A stretch of DNA of 10,238 nt from Larix sibirica. Taxonomy: Eukaryota; Streptophyta; Pinopsida; Pinales; Pinaceae. Where the stretch lies: NCBI GenBank assembly GCA_004151065.3, contig NWUY0300030292.1, forward strand, positions 22,431 through 32,668. Reading direction: 5' to 3'. Each line of letters starts with the position of its first letter. The first letter of the stretch is position 1. Below, one piece after another: positions 7,630 to 10,238 of this stretch. A program made the translations under genes and the position numbers. The notes below the pieces were generated by a model that was not told where the DNA came from, made no database searches, and saw nothing but the letters and a program-made list of their open reading frames with translations.

Positions 7630-8793
7630 CTATTGCCGTAGAGATGGAGTGTCTGCATTGCCTAAACCTGTAGATTTTGCCGCATTTGCCTCATCCAAGT
7701 AGGTTGAACTGTCAAAGATTGCTTGACCAGAAAGGTTTGAGTTTCCCATACTTACTTGAGGCCAGTTTGCACCTTGCAACCAAGGAGGAATTGAAAAACC
7801 ATAGTCTCGACATGTGCTAAATACCCCTATATTGACTGGAGGTGTTGCAATAACATTTGGTGCATAGGCACTTGCACTGGTAGGAATTATTGGAGGAGGT
7901 TGACCAAATAGATGATATTGGGGGGGCTAAATGTTTATGAGGTATTGGAAGATTTGTGGATTGTCTGTAAGTGGATCCAATGATTTGGAAATGATCCTCC
8001 CTCCATCAGTTTGAAGATTCTGCCGTGCCTTTAGTTGTTCCCTTTCCTGCCTCGCCATCTAGTTTTGGTGATCTTTTTCTTGCTCCTCTGTCATTCTTTG
8101 AAGCCTTTATTTCCTTCACTATTCTGCTGCAACAATCCTTGCTTATGTCTTCTCCTTTGCTTGGTCCCTCTTCTTTTGTTTTATATCTTGCATATCCCTC
8201 TTCATTTGTTCTGCCTCAACCAATAGGTTGATGTAGTCCTATGAAGTGAGTAGTTGTAAACTCCTACCTAATCGAAGATAATCTGGTGTTCTCGTCAATT
8301 GATGTGCTTGAAGTCTCTCCACTAGTATCTTTAGGAATCAACCCAATATTAGTGTGGTACTTGGATGATCAACTGGGAGCAATGTTTCCTTAGCATTGTC
8401 TTCTCCCTCTTTTCCTTCGGTATCTACATGGTGTTCCTATACACCCTCATCATCCACATAGTAATGGACATGTTGGATGTTTATGATTGCTGGTTGCAAA
8501 GACATGTTAAGGATTTGATCATTGGTGATCGTGAGAATATTTCTGTTCATATTCATCATGAATTCTGCCAACCACTCAGGTCATTCAACTTGGCTTGGCA
8601 TTTCCAATTGTTCCTCATTGCTCCATGCGACTTGACCACCTACAACCAAGATCACCTCAGCATGGTCATTAGGAATATGATCTACAGAAGTTGTATGAGC
8701 TTCATTTGAACCAACAAATTCCATGTTCTCTTCATCTGGTTCATGATCATAATGAGTAGTGTTGACCTGCTCATTGTCATCACCCAATGGCAC
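7630..8793 (-). other. Long C-terminal tail of the transposase relic
   Basis: A single frame of 388 codons runs from VPLGDDNEQV to the terminal TAG at 7630-7632 with no indel. It holds ten internal stops, at 8581-8583, 8437-8439, 8338-8340, 8239-8241, 8143-8145, 8119-8121, 8116-8118, 8107-8109, 8059-8061 and 7927-7929. Order: an acidic segment (DHEPDEENMEF), a moderately hydrophobic middle, a K/E/Q/R-rich stretch at about 8220-8000 (EAEQMKRDMQDIKQKKRDQ) that looks like a coiled coil, then a P/G/N/Q-rich tail (FGQPPPIIPTSASAYAP, PPWLQGANWPQ). Continuity over 1.16 kb argues that it belonged to the same ancestral reading frame. What the tail did is unknown. Confidence 0.7.
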
Positions 8794-8899
8794 ACTATGT
8801 CTGAGAGATATGGATACATGTTGTCTGCAACATTTGTAGCTTCATGTGCATTTAAATCAAATGCTTCGCCGCACCTAGTATCATGGATAAGAGCATCAT

Positions 8900-9540
8900 G
8901 ATTTAGGGGCCAAATTCCAATCCGCCTAAATATAACGTTGATATTCGATGGGGTGAGATCTTTTTTAAAATCTTTGCTTCCAAGTTCAGATAATTTAGAC
9001 CTTTTCACCTCTATCTCGAGGTTATTTTTCATACATGCTACTCTCTCAGATCTAAAGTAATTCTTGAAAGGCCCAAACAAACTCACATCGAGAGGTTGCA
9101 ACCTGTGAGCAGTATGTGTAGGTAAAGTCAACAATTCAATGCCCAGTCTATTTTCCTCCTCAATGGTTTGTATAACTCTGTGGCTGCCACGACCATCAAA
9201 AATCAATAGGTGTCTATTGTCAGGAGAGACTTCACTAGGAATAGATGCAGCAAAGTGGAAAATCCAATTTAGAAACAACTCTCTGGTCATCCATGCATGC
9301 GGGTGTGCAACCATGTATGCTCTTGGTTCACAATTCTAGTTATAGTTTTTTAGCTGAGTCTTATCCTTGAACAAATAGAACACTGGGATTGATGCACCAA
9401 TTGCATTTACAAACACAAAATAGTTATCCACTCCTTGCTCTTAGGAAGGATTTTTGGCACATTTATGTTCTCTCTCTTGGCGATTACCCGTATGCCACAA
9501 TCCCTCCATGATTGTAAACCAGTTTCGTCACAATTCCATA
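8900..9540 (-). other. DDE_1 catalytic core of the transposase relic
   Basis: The three metal-binding acids are all present. The first D is in WNCDETGL (codon 9527-9529), the second in LLIFDGRGSHR (9195-9197) and the third in QPLDVSLFGPFK (9087-9089). The second and third are separated by 35 residues, so the signature is DD35D, and about 110 codons separate the first and second. The segment from 9314 to about 8800 is uninterrupted and carries the family's downstream IGIWPLNHDAL motif. Damage consists of a 1-bp loss near 9411-9413 and a TAG at 9336-9338, upstream of MVAHPHAWMTRELFLNWIFH. No missing catalytic residue is seen, so inactivity comes from frame breaks rather than active-site loss. 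Confidence 0.85.
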
Positions 9541-9616
9541 TATGGTCTAGTTTGTAGGCATGTTTCTCATATACAATGGATAATGTGTCCTAGAAATTGG
9601 ACACAACTGCAGGACA

Positions 9617-9752
9617 TAGATTTATATCCCTATCCCTATTGAGGCCCTCTGATGTTTGTAACACAAGCTTCGAATGCCTCTTTTTAGATTTATATCCCTA
9701 TCCCTATTGAGGCCCTTTGATGTTTGTAACACAAGCTCTGAATGCCTCTTTT
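9617..9752 (+). repeat. 68-bp tandem duplication within the transposase relic
   Basis: The units at 9617-9684 and 9685-9752 differ at only three positions. Each encodes on the minus strand KRHSELVLQTS-GLNRDRDINL, the third-helix end of the CENP-B-type HTH and the following linker. Because 68 is not a multiple of three, it breaks the frame. High identity between units suggests a duplication younger than much of the other decay. Confidence 0.92.
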
Positions 9753-9759
9753 TAAACCC

Positions 9760-9775
9760 TTCCCACCTTCCCACC
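9760..9775 (+). repeat. 8-bp tandem duplication (ttcccacc twice) in the transposase relic
   Basis: Two adjacent ttcccacc units lie just upstream, in coding sense, of FKKRHSEL. Reading the minus strand with one unit ignored gives a WWEGFKKRH-like sequence in the same frame as the N-terminal segment. The duplication therefore explains the frame change there. Confidence 0.75.
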
Positions 9776-9776
9776 A

Positions 9777-10070
9777 TCATTTTCTCGGAAATCCATCTTT
9801 GAATGGATTTGGCCTACCTTGATATCTTTGAGCAACAATGGATTTTAGTCTTATGAATTCTAGTCCATGGCCCAATTGAGCCATATACTTACACCAAAAA
9901 ACCAACTCCCCCTCCTCTTTTGTATTCATCACTATAAGGGTCCCTTTGTGCTTTGTATGAGTGAGGCCATTTATCCAGTAATGTAGTGATGTGGTTACAA
10001 TACAATGTTTTTTGGTGTTTGCTCGAACAAAATATCCATGAAATTCTACATCATCAATTGTGGTGAGCAT
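9777..10070 (-). other. N-terminal DNA-binding part of the transposase relic
   Basis: This 97-codon open segment begins MLTTIDDVEFHGYF. Its LHYWINGLTHTKHKG resembles the recognition helix and linker of psq-type HTH domains (family pattern: YSTLHYRVNGR-like followed by basic residues). TKEEEELV-like wording follows (here NTKEEGELVFWCKYMAQLG), the usual start of the CENP-B-type second HTH. Glycine-proline wording RPNPFKDGFP then precedes the third helix. The segment stops at a TGA directly before the 8-bp duplication. The coding sense continues upstream of the ATG to about 10142, so this ATG is probably internal. Confidence 0.75.
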
Positions 10071-10142
10071 ATCCTATTCTATCCACCCTCTGAGCGCACT
10101 AATATTCTTGGTTGCACTTGCACCTTGCAACCTGGCTGGTTG

Positions 10143-10238
10143 TTAACGGACAATCCACCCGGGCGGACACGAGCCGGATCTCCCTAGCTCAATGTGAGTC
10201 TAGAACAAATAGAACAGACTACAAGTGCATTTCCTAGA
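10143..10238. other. Sequence 5' of the transposase relic, edge of window
   Basis: A short GC-rich patch (about 10147-10192, with cacccgggcggacacgagcc) sits directly upstream of the coding remnant, followed by AT-richer DNA to the window end. It could be the 5' leader or first-exon region of the element, or a junction to another repeat. No terminal inverted repeat is recognisable. Confidence 0.35.

Larger units (their letters stand above)
7630..10142 (-). pseudogene. Pogo/Tigger/jerky-like DDE transposase, degenerate
   Basis: This relic belonged to a DNA-transposon transposase of the pogo-like branch of Tc1/mariner, which binds element ends and cuts and pastes DNA in the nucleus. Order on the minus strand: an N-terminal region with NISALRGW and LHYWINGLT (psq-like HTH); a CENP-B-type HTH region with EFIRLKSIVAQRYQGRPNPF and then FKKRHSELVLQT; the catalytic core (WNCDETGL, LLIFDGRGSH, LQPLDVSLFGPFK, IGIWPLN); and a long C-terminal tail ending GNADTPSLRQ-stop at 7630. 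No start codon survives in frame upstream: the frame is open back to a TAA at 10143-10145, apart from a TAG at 10074-10076. Frameshifts include an 8-bp tandem duplication (9760-9775), a 68-bp tandem duplication (9617-9752), a probable 1-bp loss near 9411-9413 and another shift near 8790-8830. The first three sum to +75, restoring the original frame. At least twelve in-frame stops are present. The ancestral protein was about 810 residues, longer than the 400-600 usual for pogo-like transposases. Confidence 0.88.

Noticed and set aside
8025-8231. Two plus-strand hydrophobic frames (F/L/S/P-rich)
   Set aside because: They are antisense shadows of the K/E/Q-rich coiled-coil-like part of the transposase relic on the minus strand.
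8365-8709. 114-codon plus-strand frame
   Set aside because: It is antisense to the C-terminal tail of the transposase relic, whose minus-strand frame continues through it.
1-10238. CRISPR array, bacterial operon, prophage or rRNA
   Set aside because: There are no regularly spaced short repeats, no dense gene order with ribosome binding sites and no rRNA-like sequence. The identifiable content is plant transposable elements.

Overview
This window looks like repeat-rich intergenic DNA from a large plant nuclear genome. A gymnosperm or another large-genome plant is my guess, but the sequence does not settle it. The evidence is a Ty1/copia-type LTR end, a plant-style pogo-like (CENP-B HTH plus DDE) transposase relic, AT-rich anonymous spacer, (TTTAGGG)-type motifs and no intact host gene. 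No rRNA, functional tRNA, CRISPR array or bacterial-type operon is visible.

Layout. Positions 1-224 look like the terminal part of a copia-type LTR ending in CA. It abuts a 1.16 kb repeat (225-1381, copy 1) whose homologue lies at 5400-6594 (copy 2, same orientation, about 5.2 kb away). Homology of copy 1 stops at 1381, and the only ambiguous base of the window (N) is at 1382. From 1382 to 4763 the DNA is AT-rich and mostly unassignable. From 4764 to 7229 there is a 2.47 kb element bounded by two 207-bp inverted repeats (4764-4970 and 7023-7229, roughly 80% identical by eye). It has no transposase of its own and carries copy 2 of the repeat. The repeat holds an internal ~125-135 bp direct duplication and, on the minus strand, a decayed coding-like segment seen in both copies.

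From 10142 down to 7630 on the minus strand runs a pseudogene for a pogo/Tigger/jerky-like transposase of the Tc1/mariner superfamily. It has an N-terminal psq-like HTH and CENP-B-type HTH region, then a DDE_1 catalytic core in which all three acidic residues survive (DD35D), then a C-terminal tail of about 388 codons holding a charged coiled-coil-like stretch and a P/G/Q-rich end. It is dead: at least ten in-frame stops lie in the tail, and several frameshifts lie in the N-terminal two thirds. Two of those frameshifts are traceable to 8-bp and 68-bp tandem duplications.

Nothing here works together as a pathway. The window is best read as nested, decaying mobile elements. The parts most worth a second look are the transposase-less long-TIR element with its conserved minus-strand coding relic, and the unusually long C-terminal tail of the transposase.
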